From Enterobacter sp. 10-1 (GTDB taxonomy: Bacteria; Pseudomonadota; Gammaproteobacteria; Enterobacterales; Enterobacteriaceae): a DNA stretch of 64,000 bases. Numbering within the stretch: the first letter of the stretch is position 1; each line of letters starts with the position of its first letter. Of this stretch, positions 45,109 through 54,498 are shown piece by piece. Both the position numbers and the translations under genes were made by a program. The stretch lies in the NCBI GenBank assembly GCA_002270295.1, contig NISF01000003.1, forward strand, positions 620,001-684,000. Direction: 5' to 3'. Below the pieces are notes generated by a model that searched no databases, was not told the DNA's origin, and was given only the letters and a program-made list of their open reading frames with translations.

Positions 45109-46089
45109 ATGCGTAATAGTTCAAATATAAGCGTTGACCCGCTATCGGACCTGCTCGATTTCCTGCAGGTGCGCTGCGATCTCTCCGGCCGCCTGGTGGC
45201 CGGCGGCGCCTGGGCGCGGCGTTTCGCCAACCTCGACTCGATTAAGTTTTGTGCGGTAACGCAGGGGCGCTGCTGGTATTTGCTCGATGACATGCCGGCT
45301 CCGCTGCTGGCGGAGAGCGGCGACGTGCTGATTACCAACGGCACGCGTACCCTGACGCTGGCCAGCGCGGCCGAATTGCTACCCGACGCCGGGCAGGCGC
45401 CGATCGAACGCGACGACGACGATCGGTATCGCCTGGGGCAGGGAGAGGATTTCACCATGCTCGGCGGCAAAGTGCGGCTTGATGCCGATCGCCAGGCGCT
45501 GCTGTTGAGCGGGCTGCCGCCGCTGATCCACGTGCGCGGCGGCGCGGCCGAAGCAGAACCGCTCTCCTGGCTGCTCAGGCAACTGGTGGTCGAAATGAAA
45601 AGCAGCCGTCCCGGACGCTCAAGCATGGTGGCCGGGCTGACCCAGCTGCTCTTTACCCAGACGCTGCGCGCCTGGCTTGCCGACGCGCCGGCGGACGATA
45701 AGGGATGGCTGAAGGGCTTTGCCGACCTGCGGCTCTCCATCGTGCTCAGCTGCATTCACGGCGACCCCTCCCGCAGCTGGACCCTGCAGGCGCTGGCAAA
45801 AAGCGCCGGGATGTCGAGAACCTCGCTGGCGGTGCGGTTTCGCGAAAAAATTGGGGTCCCGCCGCTGGCTTATTTAACCCAGTGGCGCATGTACCTGGCG
45901 CGGCGCGAGCTGCTGGCGGGGGCGGCGATCGCCGAGGTGGCCGCAAAGGTAGGGTACGCTTCCGAAAGCGCGTTCAGCAGCGCCTTTAAGCGGGTGATGG
46001 CCGTGGCTCCCGGCCATTATCGCCGGGATAGGTTGGTGGAGGATGCAGACCCGGCGGCCTCCGGCGATCCGCATGGCGGTGATTTTTAG
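45109..46089 (+). CDS. AraC-family regulator with cupin sensor domain
   Basis: A 326-residue regulator with an N-terminal cupin-type AraC_binding_2 domain (residues about 10-190, including DLLDFLQVRCDLSGR and LLADSGDV-like LAESGDVLITNG) and a C-terminal double HTH (SRSWTLQALAKSAGMSRTSL, AAIAEVAAKVGYASESAFSS). Related proteins control adjacent reductase genes. The divergent SDR/aldo-keto reductase pair is the probable target. Confidence 0.9.
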   Translation: MRNSSNISVDPLSDLLDFLQVRCDLSGRLVAGGAWARRFANLDSIKFCAVTQGRCWYLLDDMPAPLLAESGDVLITNGTRTLTLASAAELLPDAGQAPIERDDDDRYRLGQGEDFTMLGGKVRLDADRQALLLSGLPPLIHVRGGAAEAEPLSWLLRQLVVEMKSSRPGRSSMVAGLTQLLFTQTLRAWLADAPADDKGWLKGFADLRLSIVLSCIHGDPSRSWTLQALAKSAGMSRTSLAVRFREKIGVPPLAYLTQWRMYLARRELLAGAAIAEVAAKVGYASESAFSSAFKRVMAVAPGHYRRDRLVEDADPAASGDPHGGDF

Positions 46090-46181
46090 CCGTCGCCCCG
46101 GCAGGAGGCTATTTCGCGACCGGCCCGGTCCGCATCGGCGAGGGGATCGGTAGGATCGACAAGTAGGTCGCCTTCAGCCCG

Positions 46182-46775
46182 TCAGCGTTGCTGGTGCCGA
46201 CGGGCCTGGCATCGGGACAGCAGCTGTTGATATTGCTGCGGGGTATCAACGTCCCAATGAATGCCGCTTTCCTGCACGCCGACGGTTTGGCTACCGAACT
46301 GATGAACAACCGTTTTGAGGTTATCGTCGGCTCCGGCAGAGGCTATTTTTTCAATAATCGAAAACGGCAGCAGCACCGGGTGGCCCCGACCCTGCTGATA
46401 CTCCGGGATAAGGCACGTCTCCCGGCGCTGGCGCCACAACGAAGCATAAACGCCGGCGCCTGCTGCCGGCATATCGCCTAAGGCGATAAAAAAATGCCGC
46501 GCTTTAATATGCTTCACCCCGGCCTGGATGGATGAAAACATGCCTTCCTGATAGCTGGCGTTATGAACCAGCTCAATATCGGGATGATGCGCATAGCGCT
46601 GATGCAGCTCGGCCCCTCTGAAGCCGGTTACCAGGATAACCCGATCGCAGAATGAGAGCGCATCGGCGATGGCGCTGTCCAGGACGGTGCCCTTTCCCCA
46701 GGGCAACATCATCTTCCAGGTACCCATCCTGGTTGACATTCCGGCGGCAAGAATCAAACACTCTTTAACAGGCAT
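46182..46775 (-). CDS. MobA/MocA-like nucleotidyltransferase (molybdenum cofactor cytidylyltransferase)
   Basis: A 197-residue NTP-transferase domain protein. The nucleotide motif LILAAGMSTRMGTWKMMLPW is at residues 7-26, and the metal-binding IALGDMPAAGAGVY is in the middle. MocA transfers CMP onto molybdopterin to make the dinucleotide cofactor used by xanthine-dehydrogenase-type enzymes. It is encoded 59 bp after the 2Fe-2S subunit of such an enzyme, which fits. The start at 46775 is chosen because the motif then falls at the usual distance from the N terminus. Confidence 0.85.
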   Translation of the reverse strand: MPVKECLILAAGMSTRMGTWKMMLPWGKGTVLDSAIADALSFCDRVILVTGFRGAELHQRYAHHPDIELVHNASYQEGMFSSIQAGVKHIKARHFFIALGDMPAAGAGVYASLWRQRRETCLIPEYQQGRGHPVLLPFSIIEKIASAGADDNLKTVVHQFGSQTVGVQESGIHWDVDTPQQYQQLLSRCQARRHQQR

Positions 46776-46834
46776 ACGCCCTCCGCGAGTATCGGCGCCC
46801 CCGGATATCAACGCGTCCGGGGAGCGCCTCAAAC

Positions 46835-47293
46835 TCAAGCCTTCAGTATTGCTTTTATCGAGGTGATAATTGGCTGATAGCCGGTGCAGCGGCAGAGATT
46901 CCCCTCCAGAGCTTCACAAATTTCGCTATCGGTAGGCTGAGGATTTTGATCTAACAAGGCCTTAGTGCTCATCAGTACCCCCGGCGTGCAGAAGCCGCAC
47001 TGCACTCCGCCGTGGCGCACGAACGCATTCTGCAGCTTTTTCCCGACGGCATCATGCTGCAGCGCCTCAATTGTGGTAATTTCCGCGCCGTGGCACTGCG
47101 CGGCCAGCAGAAGGCACGAGCAGACCGACTTTTCATTCATGATTACCGTGCAGGCCCCGCACTCCCCGACGGAACAACCCTCCTTGGTGCCGGTTAGCCG
47201 CAGCTCTTCCCGCAGAAAATCCAGCAGGCGGGTGTTATCGTCCACTTCGCGACTGATGCGAATACCATTGACCTTCAGCTCAATTCGGTTCAT
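46835..47293 (-). CDS. Molybdenum hydroxylase 2Fe-2S subunit
   Basis: A 152-residue XdhC/CoxS-type subunit. The plant-ferredoxin cluster ligands are in GCSVGECGACTVIMN and SCLLLA, and the second cluster uses CGFCTPG and CRCTGYQP. It passes electrons from the Mo centre to FAD. It overlaps the large-subunit gene by 14 bp. Confidence 0.95.
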   Translation of the reverse strand: MNRIELKVNGIRISREVDDNTRLLDFLREELRLTGTKEGCSVGECGACTVIMNEKSVCSCLLLAAQCHGAEITTIEALQHDAVGKKLQNAFVRHGGVQCGFCTPGVLMSTKALLDQNPQPTDSEICEALEGNLCRCTGYQPIITSIKAILKA

Positions 47294-50200
47294 TTTTTGC
47301 CACCTTCTGCTCTGCCAGCGTTTCCTGCATCATTTGTCGGAACATATCTTCAAATACCGGTATTTTGTAAGGGGCAGACCAGCGTCCGCCTATCGCCTGA
47401 TGCATTATTTTGTTCAGCGCCTGCGTCGCGTCCTCAATTCGCTTCTCATCGAGGACGAACCCCGTCAGGCAGGACTCAACCTCCGTCAGCCGTTGCGGCT
47501 TGCTGAGCAGGGCGCCATCAACCAGGCGGCAGAGCGCCAGGGTGCCATCGCCAGAAAATGCGAATACGCCCGTCAGGCTTTGCCGGGTGATATTCAGCGC
47601 GTTGCGGCGTCCCAGCTGTAAATACCGCTGCTGTGAGAGCTGCGCGGGCGGGGCAGGTAATATGACCCTGGTGACTATTTCTCCTGGATTCAGCGCCGTG
47701 CGGTAGCCGCCGACGATAAAGTCGCTGAGGGCTATCTGGCGCAGGCCGGTACGGCTGCGCAGCTCCAGCCTGGCGTCATAAATAATGAGCGGCGGAACCG
47801 AGTCGGCGCAGGGCGCGGCGTTGACGATATTCCCGCCGACGGTGGCCTGGTTGCGAAGCTGGAGAGAACCAATAGTTTTGCAGGCCGTGACCAGCAGCGG
47901 GTAGCGCGCCCTAATCAGCGGGTGCCTGACCAAATCGGTAAAACAGACGCCTGAGCCGATAATCAGCTCGTCGTTGACCTCTTCAATCTGCTTCAGCTCC
48001 TGAAGCCCCGCAATATTGACCAGCCCGACCTCGTCGGTTTTTAGCCGCGCCTGTACCAGTACGTCGGTCCCCCCGGCGATGGGCCGGCTATTTTCCTGCG
48101 CCAGCATCAGCAGCGCTTCGTCCAGATTTTTCGGCGTCGCCATCCGCAGCGTATTGAGGCGCAGAACCTGCTTATGCTCCGCTCCCTCCGCCATGAGTTC
48201 GCTCTGGCGCTCGGGTTTTTTCAGGTTATAACCCAAACGGACGCGCTCAAGGGTAAGGGGAAGCTGGCGGTTCCATTTCTCCAGGGCGAAGCAGACCGCG
48301 TTATTAAGCGCCGCCGCTCCCAGCTCAAGGACCGGCTCGCCGATGACTTTGGCGCCTAAAGGCCCGGCGTTGTCGTGGTTTTCGACGGCGATAATATCGA
48401 TATTGGGCATATCCTGGATTGTGGGCAGCAGATAGGTGTCAAAATTCTCTGATTTCACCGCCCCGTTTTCGGTATTGAAATCCTCCAGCATGCCGTATCC
48501 CACCATCCCCTGCAGCACGCCGCCGTACACCTGACCGGCAAAGCCGACGGGATTTATCACCTTACCCACATCGTGGGCGGCGACGACGTTATTGATAGCG
48601 ATCTTGCCGGTGCGGGTATCCAGCGCAATATCGGCGATCTGGCAGCCGTACACCCAGGTGAAATAGGGGCTGCCGCAGCCTTTTTCCTCATCCCAGTGAA
48701 TAGCCGGCGCCACGTGCCAGCCGTAGGAAGAGAGATTGGCACCCGTCGCCCGGGTCAAATCAACGACTTCCTGAAAAGTCAGGGCGGTTTGCGGTTTGTG
48801 ACGATTGAAGACCTTCCCTTCCTGCCACACCAGGTCGTCTATACCGGCGGCCTCAAGCCGCTGGCTGATGGCGTTGGCCATCCGTTTTTTGATTTTATTG
48901 GCGGCGCTCAGGATGGCCTGTCCGCCCATCAGCGTGCCGCGGGAGGCGACGGTAGAGCCGCCGTCGGCAATCATCGAGGTGGCAGGCTCAGAGAACATCA
49001 CCCGATCCAGGCCGATACCGAAGGCATCGGCGGTAATCAGCGACATGGTGGTTTGCAAACCCTGGCCGTTTTCAGAGACGGAGGTTGAAATGTTGATGCT
49101 GCCATCGGCGTTCACCTGCATCAGCGCCGATGAGGCATCCAGGCCCTCCGCGCCGAGGGAGCATCCGCGGTGGCTGAGCGCCAGGCCGATACCGTAGCGC
49201 ACCGGCCCGCCCTCGGCGTTGAGCTTGTTATAGTGCTCACGCCTGGCGACGAACTCCGCTTTCGCCATAGCTTTTTCGAGGACTTCCTGCGCGGAGACCG
49301 TATGATTATCAAATACCTGTCCGGCCATGCTGGTATCGCCCTGGCGGAGAATATTGCGCAGGCGCAGTTCGACCGGAGAGAGACCCATCGCCTCGGCGAC
49401 TTCGTCCATCAGCGATTCGTTGGCAAAAATAACCTGGGGAGCGCCGTAGCCGCGATAGGCGGAAGTATAGTTATTGTTGGTATAGACCCCCGTCACATCG
49501 ACCCGCACGTTGGGAATGTTATACGGCCCGGCGGCCTGCACCGAACTGCGCCAGGTCACGAACATGGTCTGCCCGGAGTAGCTGCCGCCATCGGCGATAA
49601 TATCGACCTTAATCGCCTGGATGCGGGCCTCATCATCGAGGCCAATCTTGTACTTCATCTTATAGGGATGGCGTTTATAGCTCTCCCGCATCGACTGTTC
49701 CCGATTGTAGGAGATCTTGACCGGGCGGCCGGTAAGATGCGCCAGCAGGGCGGCGCGGCAGGCGATATTGTCGATAATATCGTCTTTTCCGCCAAACGAA
49801 CCGCCCAGTATCGAGCGTTTGATGTTAACGCGCGACTGCGCAAGGCCGAGGTATTTTGCCACGATACCGCGAATCCGGTGGGCGTTCTGAATCGAGCCGG
49901 TAATGGTCATCACCTGCTCGTTGCTATCGATCCAGGCGGTAATGGATTCCGGTTCTATATAGCCATGTTCCTGAAAACCCACCTCGTACTCGCGTTCGAA
50001 AATATGCGTAGAGGCGGCAAAGCCGCTGTCGATGTCGCCCTTGACGGTGTGGTGGTGATTAATAATGTTGCTGTCGAGCTCGCTATGAATTAAGCGGGCT
50101 CCGGGTTTCATGGCCTCTTCTGGCGAAACGATGGGCTGCCAGGGCGTATAGGTAATCGCGATCTTCTCCGCCGCCAGGCACGCCGCTTCATAAGTTTCTG

Positions 50201-50513
50201 CGGCGACGACCGCAATCACATCCCCGCGATAAGCAATCTCATCGCGAATGATCGGCGGATAGTCGGGAATGATAACGCCGAGGCTCTTCTCGCCGGGAAT
50301 ATCCTCCCACGTGGCAATGCGTACCACGCCAGGAACGTTTCTCGCCTCAGATAAGTCGAGAGAGTCAATGCGTCCTGCAGGAATATCGACAAAACGACAA
50401 ACGCCGTACAGCATATTTGCCATTTTAATATCATCGCCGTAAATAGCCTTGCCGCTCACCTTGGCCAGGCCATCAACGCGCGCGACTTCATTGCCAACCA
50501 GCGTAGTGGTCAT
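47280..50513 (-). CDS. Molybdenum hydroxylase large subunit fused to FAD domain
   Basis: A 1077-residue xanthine-dehydrogenase-family protein. Residues about 10-120 are the a/b hammerhead domain (DGLAKVSGKAIYGDD). About 130-760 are the Mo-binding domains, with LGGSFGGKDD, YRGYGAPQ and IGEPVLELGAAALNNAV where the catalytic glutamate is expected. From about 795 a CoxM-type FAD domain follows (TPKNLDEALLML, RPIAGGTDVLVQAR, NQATVGGNIVNAAPCADS) with its C-terminal part at about 960-1060. Mo and FAD parts are usually separate genes, so this is a fusion. Substrate could be a purine or an N-heterocycle such as nicotinate; I cannot tell. Confidence 0.9.
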   Translation of the reverse strand: MTTTLVGNEVARVDGLAKVSGKAIYGDDIKMANMLYGVCRFVDIPAGRIDSLDLSEARNVPGVVRIATWEDIPGEKSLGVIIPDYPPIIRDEIAYRGDVIAVVAAETYEAACLAAEKIAITYTPWQPIVSPEEAMKPGARLIHSELDSNIINHHHTVKGDIDSGFAASTHIFEREYEVGFQEHGYIEPESITAWIDSNEQVMTITGSIQNAHRIRGIVAKYLGLAQSRVNIKRSILGGSFGGKDDIIDNIACRAALLAHLTGRPVKISYNREQSMRESYKRHPYKMKYKIGLDDEARIQAIKVDIIADGGSYSGQTMFVTWRSSVQAAGPYNIPNVRVDVTGVYTNNNYTSAYRGYGAPQVIFANESLMDEVAEAMGLSPVELRLRNILRQGDTSMAGQVFDNHTVSAQEVLEKAMAKAEFVARREHYNKLNAEGGPVRYGIGLALSHRGCSLGAEGLDASSALMQVNADGSINISTSVSENGQGLQTTMSLITADAFGIGLDRVMFSEPATSMIADGGSTVASRGTLMGGQAILSAANKIKKRMANAISQRLEAAGIDDLVWQEGKVFNRHKPQTALTFQEVVDLTRATGANLSSYGWHVAPAIHWDEEKGCGSPYFTWVYGCQIADIALDTRTGKIAINNVVAAHDVGKVINPVGFAGQVYGGVLQGMVGYGMLEDFNTENGAVKSENFDTYLLPTIQDMPNIDIIAVENHDNAGPLGAKVIGEPVLELGAAALNNAVCFALEKWNRQLPLTLERVRLGYNLKKPERQSELMAEGAEHKQVLRLNTLRMATPKNLDEALLMLAQENSRPIAGGTDVLVQARLKTDEVGLVNIAGLQELKQIEEVNDELIIGSGVCFTDLVRHPLIRARYPLLVTACKTIGSLQLRNQATVGGNIVNAAPCADSVPPLIIYDARLELRSRTGLRQIALSDFIVGGYRTALNPGEIVTRVILPAPPAQLSQQRYLQLGRRNALNITRQSLTGVFAFSGDGTLALCRLVDGALLSKPQRLTEVESCLTGFVLDEKRIEDATQALNKIMHQAIGGRWSAPYKIPVFEDMFRQMMQETLAEQKVAKNEPN

Positions 50514-50944
50514 ATATTTCTCCGTTTCCAGGGTCCTGTCCCTTGTACGAACGACGCCCGACGGATGGTGTCACCGTAGGTCGCACTGCCGCAGCTGCGG
50601 GTCGTGTCTGTTTGCGCGGCATAACGGTCGTAAAGACGTTTTTTGCCTATCTGGCGAGAAGTAGCAATAGATATGCCAGCTCAAGGGAAAGGGATTTTCG
50701 CGGGTGCCAACTGTGACGCCGATCGAGTTTATTGGCGAAACGACGCTGCCTGCGCGGGAGGCCGTTGCCGCTATCGTCGGGTGATTATCATCTGCGGGGC
50801 GATAATTATTATCATAATGATAGATAGCCTTCCGGCATCGGGATTAGGCGCGTGGTGATAACAGGGTGGGGCGGCTCGCGGGGTTTTCAGGCGATCCGTG
50901 CCCCCGCGCGCCGGACCGCGCGCGGGGGAGTGCAGGGAGGGAAA
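50514..50944. other. Intergenic region between the molybdenum hydroxylase operon and amn
   Basis: A 431-bp gap with no supportable gene. It should hold the hydroxylase promoter near its left end; an AT-rich stretch with ATTATTATCATAATGATAG at 50803-50821 contains a dyad (TTATCAT/ATGATAG) but no confident promoter elements. Confidence 0.5.
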
Positions 50945-52399
50945 CTAGCGGAACGGCGGTTCGTTGAAGGTGCGCAGCTTGCGCGAATGCATATGATCGC
51001 CTTCGGCCCGCAGGAGATCGATAGCCTTAATGCCAATCTGCAAATGTTCTGAAATCGCCCCTTCGTAAAAACGGTTGGCCTGGCCGGGCAGCTTTATCTC
51101 ACCGTGCAGCGGTTTATCTGATACGCACAGCAGCGTGCCGTACGGGACGCGGAAGCGGTAGCCCTGGGCGGCGATAGTCGCGCTTTCCATATCGATAGCG
51201 ACGGCGCGGCTGAGGTTGAAGCGCAGCGCCGAGGCTGAATAACGCAGCTCCCAGTTGCGGTCGTCGGTAGTGACTACCGTACCGGTGCGCAGCCGCTGTT
51301 TAACCTCTTCGCCCGGCATGCCGCTGATCTGCTTGGTGGCGTCGTAGAGCGCGCGCTGGACCTCGGCGATGCTGGGGATCGGGATATCCGGCGGCAGCAC
51401 CGCATCGAGCACGTGGTCATCGCGCAGATAGGCGTGCGCCAGCACGTAGTCGCCAATGGTCTGGCTTTCACGCAGGCCGCCGCAGTGGCCAATCATCAGC
51501 CACACGTCAGGGCGCAGTACCGCCAGATGATCGCAGATATTCTTGGCGTTAGAAGGGCCAACGCCGATGTTAATCAAGGTGATACCCTGACCATCTTTGG
51601 TGATCAGGTGCCAGGCGGGCATCTGATGCTTTTTCCATGCCAGATCGGAAACGGCCTGCTCCGGGGCTTCGGTGTCCGCGGTGATCCAGATCCCGCCGGC
51701 GCAGGAGAGCGCGATATAGGGACTGTCGGGATCGAGGATCTGGCTGCAGCCCCAGCGCACGAACTCATCCACATAGCGGGTGTAGTTGGTGAACAGCACG
51801 TACGGCTGGAAATGATCGACCGGCGTTCCGGTGTAGTGGCGCAGGCGGGCCAGGGAGAAATCGACGCGTCGGGCATCGAAGTGAGAAAGCGGGTGGTTTT
51901 CGGTCGGGTGGAATATCCCGTCGGCGGTTTCATCACCAATCTGCGACAGTTCGGTAGTCGGGAAATGGCGGGTCAGGCCTGCGCTCATCGAGCGGTCAAG
52001 GGTCAGCGCGGAACCGTCAATCACGTAAGGGTAGGGAATTTCATGCTGCGAAAGCCCAACGCTGATGTGCGCGCCATAGTCCTCATACAGCAGGGTTAGC
52101 TGTTCGAGAAGATAGGCGCGAAAGAGCTTAGGATTGGTAATGGTGGTGGTGTAGCAACCGGCGTGGGTGAAGCGGCCCCAGGCGCGGGTTTTGAGGGCCT
52201 TGTGATCGGCGCCATCCCACGAAACGGACAGCAGCGGATAGACAAATAGCCCCTGGGCGCGGATGGTATTGTCAGGGAGCACGTTATGGTTGATGTACTC
52301 GCCAATGGCTTTACGTAGCGCATTGACCGACTGTTCATACTGCGTTTCTAGCTGGCTCAGCGCTTGTTCCGGGGTCAGACTGGCGGCCTTGTGGTTCAT
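50945..52399 (-). CDS. amn: AMP nucleosidase
   Basis: A 484-residue AMP nucleosidase, the same length as E. coli Amn and collinear with it. It hydrolyses AMP to adenine and ribose 5-phosphate in the cytoplasm. Landmarks: YEQSVNALRKAIGEYI, the N-terminal regulatory domain with THAGCYTTTITNP, the catalytic phosphorylase-like domain with INIGVGPSNAKNICDHLAV, IGHCGGLRESQTIGDYVLA, AVAIDMESATIAAQGY (active-site Glu) and the end RKLRTFNEPPFR. ATG 52399 has GGAG six bases upstream, better than 52402. Backbone gene found near the asn tRNA block in Enterobacterales. Confidence 0.97.
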   Translation of the reverse strand: MNHKAASLTPEQALSQLETQYEQSVNALRKAIGEYINHNVLPDNTIRAQGLFVYPLLSVSWDGADHKALKTRAWGRFTHAGCYTTTITNPKLFRAYLLEQLTLLYEDYGAHISVGLSQHEIPYPYVIDGSALTLDRSMSAGLTRHFPTTELSQIGDETADGIFHPTENHPLSHFDARRVDFSLARLRHYTGTPVDHFQPYVLFTNYTRYVDEFVRWGCSQILDPDSPYIALSCAGGIWITADTEAPEQAVSDLAWKKHQMPAWHLITKDGQGITLINIGVGPSNAKNICDHLAVLRPDVWLMIGHCGGLRESQTIGDYVLAHAYLRDDHVLDAVLPPDIPIPSIAEVQRALYDATKQISGMPGEEVKQRLRTGTVVTTDDRNWELRYSASALRFNLSRAVAIDMESATIAAQGYRFRVPYGTLLCVSDKPLHGEIKLPGQANRFYEGAISEHLQIGIKAIDLLRAEGDHMHSRKLRTFNEPPFR

Positions 52400-52531
52400 C
52401 ATTCGCTCCTTGTTTCAGGTCTGCTGACGTGTCCGATAGTATGTCACAGACGGAAAAGAGCGAAGGGGAATTTCACCGGCGGAGCGATGAAAATACTGCA
52501 AATAGAAACAGTTGATGATTATTTCCGGTGG

Positions 52532-52777
52532 CTATCTGCTCGCGGAATATGTGCTATCCGCCCAGCGTTCGGGGCTGAAGTGCGTCGCCTTTTTCACCTT
52601 CAGGGTCATCGCGGGATTATCGTTGATACCGTACCGCGCGTTTGCCTGCGGCGTGAGCTTATCGCCGACCTTCAGGCGGCAGCGGCAGGCCTCAATCTCG
52701 GCAATAATCAGCAGCTGACCGCTTTGTAAAACCACGCGGGTCGTTTCTGCGCAGACCTTTTTTACCCACCACTCCAT
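52532..52777 (-). CDS. Small protein of unknown function
   Basis: An 81-residue frame with strongly enteric codon choice (CTG, CGC, GCG and GTG dominate), starting MEWWVKKVCAETTRVVLQSG and ending FSPERWADSTYSASR. An AGGGAAAAATAG leader precedes the start. No domain is recognised; the KVGDKLTPQANARYG segment could be a small beta-barrel. It lies 130 bp upstream of amn on the same strand. The plus-strand frame opposite has poorer codon use and is treated as a shadow. Confidence 0.55.
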   Translation of the reverse strand: MEWWVKKVCAETTRVVLQSGQLLIIAEIEACRCRLKVGDKLTPQANARYGINDNPAMTLKVKKATHFSPERWADSTYSASR

Positions 52778-52947
52778 CTATTTTTCCCTGGCCTGTAATA
52801 TTCCCGGCGATAATTGTCTTTTGCTCCTCTTCTGACAATAAGAATAGCCCTTCGGTTTAGTCTATGTTTAAAAAGCATCTCGCAGGCTTTAATAACTCAG
52901 ATATCCATGCACGAACGCGCAGACGGTCGTTATCTACAGCAAAGGAA

Positions 52948-54498
52948 ATGGACAGTGATATGGCAATGATGCGCTTTACCCGACACCTGAATAAAGCTGG
53001 TTTGAAAGTCGCCTCGCTGGCGAAAAAAATCGCCGTTGGCCTGCTTATCGTTATTAGCGTTTTTTTTGCCGGACGTATTTACGAAACCCAGCGCGGGCCT
53101 GCGCTGCATTCGTGGCACACCTGGTCCGCCGATGAAATGTCGGCGGCTGAGATTGACCGCACGACCTTCGCCGGATACCTGGCGCGGGAAGGGGCTATTT
53201 TTCAGGAGATGAAGACCCAGCTAACCGATGCGCTGCATGATGATGAAAAAACGCCGCTCAATCGCTTTTATGCGCAAAGCGAGGTCTACCCGGAAAAGTT
53301 TCAGCCTAACTGGAACCGCTCCTTCGTGCTGCTGCCTGAGGGAAAGCCGCGCGGCGCCGCGGTGCTGCTGCACGGGCTGACGGACTCGCCGTACAGCGTG
53401 CGCTATCTGGCCAAAGCCTATCAGCAGCAGGGATTCGTGGCGGTGGTACCGAGGCTGCCGGGACACGGCACCGCGCCGGGATCGCTGACCGCCGTTGACT
53501 GGCAGGCGTGGATGGCGACGGCGCGGCTGGCGGTTCGCGAAGCGACGCGGCTGGGCGGGCCGAACGCGCCGCTGCACGTTATCGGCTACTCCAACGGCGG
53601 CGCGCTGGCGCTGAAATATGCGCTCGACGCGCTGGATGATAACGCCCTGCCCAGGCCGCAGCAGATAGTCCTGCTGTCGCCGATGATCGGGGTGACCGCT
53701 TTTGCCCGCTTTGCCGGGCTGACGGGGCTGCCGGCGGTGTTTCCGGCCTTTGCCAGGGCGGCCTGGCTGAACGTGGTGCCCGAGTTCAACCCTTATAAGT
53801 ACAACTCGTTTCCGGTGAAGGCGGCCCGCCAGTCGTGGCTGTTAACCCAGGCGCTGCAGGATCAAATTGTCCAGGCCTCCCGCAGCCGGCGGCTTGCCGC
53901 GCTGCCGCCGGTGCTGACCTTTCAGTCGGTGATGGACTCCACGGTCAGCACCCGGGCGGTGGTGGATTCGCTGTATCGCTACCTGCCGGAAAACGGCAGC
54001 GAGCTGGTGATTTTTGATATCAACCAGGCCGCGAACCTGCGGGCGCTGTTTCGACCGGCGCTCTACTCCGCGGTCAGCGCGCTCCTGCCGCCGGCGCCGC
54101 GCCGGTATAGCACCACGGTGATTACCAACGCCTCGCCCACGACCTATGAGACGGTGGCCCGTACCACGCCGGCGGGAGAAAAAGAGGAGCGGGTGACGCC
54201 GCTGAACCTGGCGTGGCCGCAGGATATGTATTCGCTCTCGCACGTCGCGGTGCCGTTCCCGCTGAACGACTCCCTATACGGCCGCGAGCCGACGGAGAAG
54301 AACCGTTACGGTATTAGCATCGGTACCATTTCGCTTCGCGGCGAGACCTCCACCCTGAGCGTCGGGCTGGATACGCTGATGCGCGTGACCTCCAACCCGT
54401 TCTTCCCGTTTATGATGGACCGCATTGACCAGCGCATTGGCTGCGGCTTCCAGCCTGACGTGCGGGCCTGCCTGCAGCCGACCGGGGGCTCAAAATAG
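52948..54498 (+). CDS. Membrane-anchored alpha/beta hydrolase (lipase-like)
   Basis: A protein of about 516 residues with an N-terminal membrane anchor (KIAVGLLIVISVFFAGRIYE) and an extracytoplasmic alpha/beta hydrolase domain. The oxyanion segment is VLLHGLTDSPYSVRY, a GHGTAPG loop follows, and the nucleophile elbow is GYSNGG. It continues to a long C-terminal region rich in SATTVITNASPTTYE-like polar sequence. The start is uncertain: ATG 52948 follows AAAGGA almost directly, while 52960 is 13 bases from it. Carboxylesterase or lipase action on an envelope lipid is plausible. It is convergent with the Gate-domain gene, overlapping it by nine bases. Confidence 0.82.
   Translation: MDSDMAMMRFTRHLNKAGLKVASLAKKIAVGLLIVISVFFAGRIYETQRGPALHSWHTWSADEMSAAEIDRTTFAGYLAREGAIFQEMKTQLTDALHDDEKTPLNRFYAQSEVYPEKFQPNWNRSFVLLPEGKPRGAAVLLHGLTDSPYSVRYLAKAYQQQGFVAVVPRLPGHGTAPGSLTAVDWQAWMATARLAVREATRLGGPNAPLHVIGYSNGGALALKYALDALDDNALPRPQQIVLLSPMIGVTAFARFAGLTGLPAVFPAFARAAWLNVVPEFNPYKYNSFPVKAARQSWLLTQALQDQIVQASRSRRLAALPPVLTFQSVMDSTVSTRAVVDSLYRYLPENGSELVIFDINQAANLRALFRPALYSAVSALLPPAPRRYSTTVITNASPTTYETVARTTPAGEKEERVTPLNLAWPQDMYSLSHVAVPFPLNDSLYGREPTEKNRYGISIGTISLRGETSTLSVGLDTLMRVTSNPFFPFMMDRIDQRIGCGFQPDVRACLQPTGGSK

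Noticed and set aside
44760..45755. Minus-strand 331-codon frame opposite the AraC gene
   Set aside because: It runs antisense through the AraC regulator and out of frame through the SDR; Ser/Arg-rich translation with no domain.
52487..52729. Plus-strand frame beginning MKILQIETVDDYF
   Set aside because: The opening looks protein-like, but the opposite strand has clearly better codon choice over the same stretch, so the minus-strand small gene is preferred.
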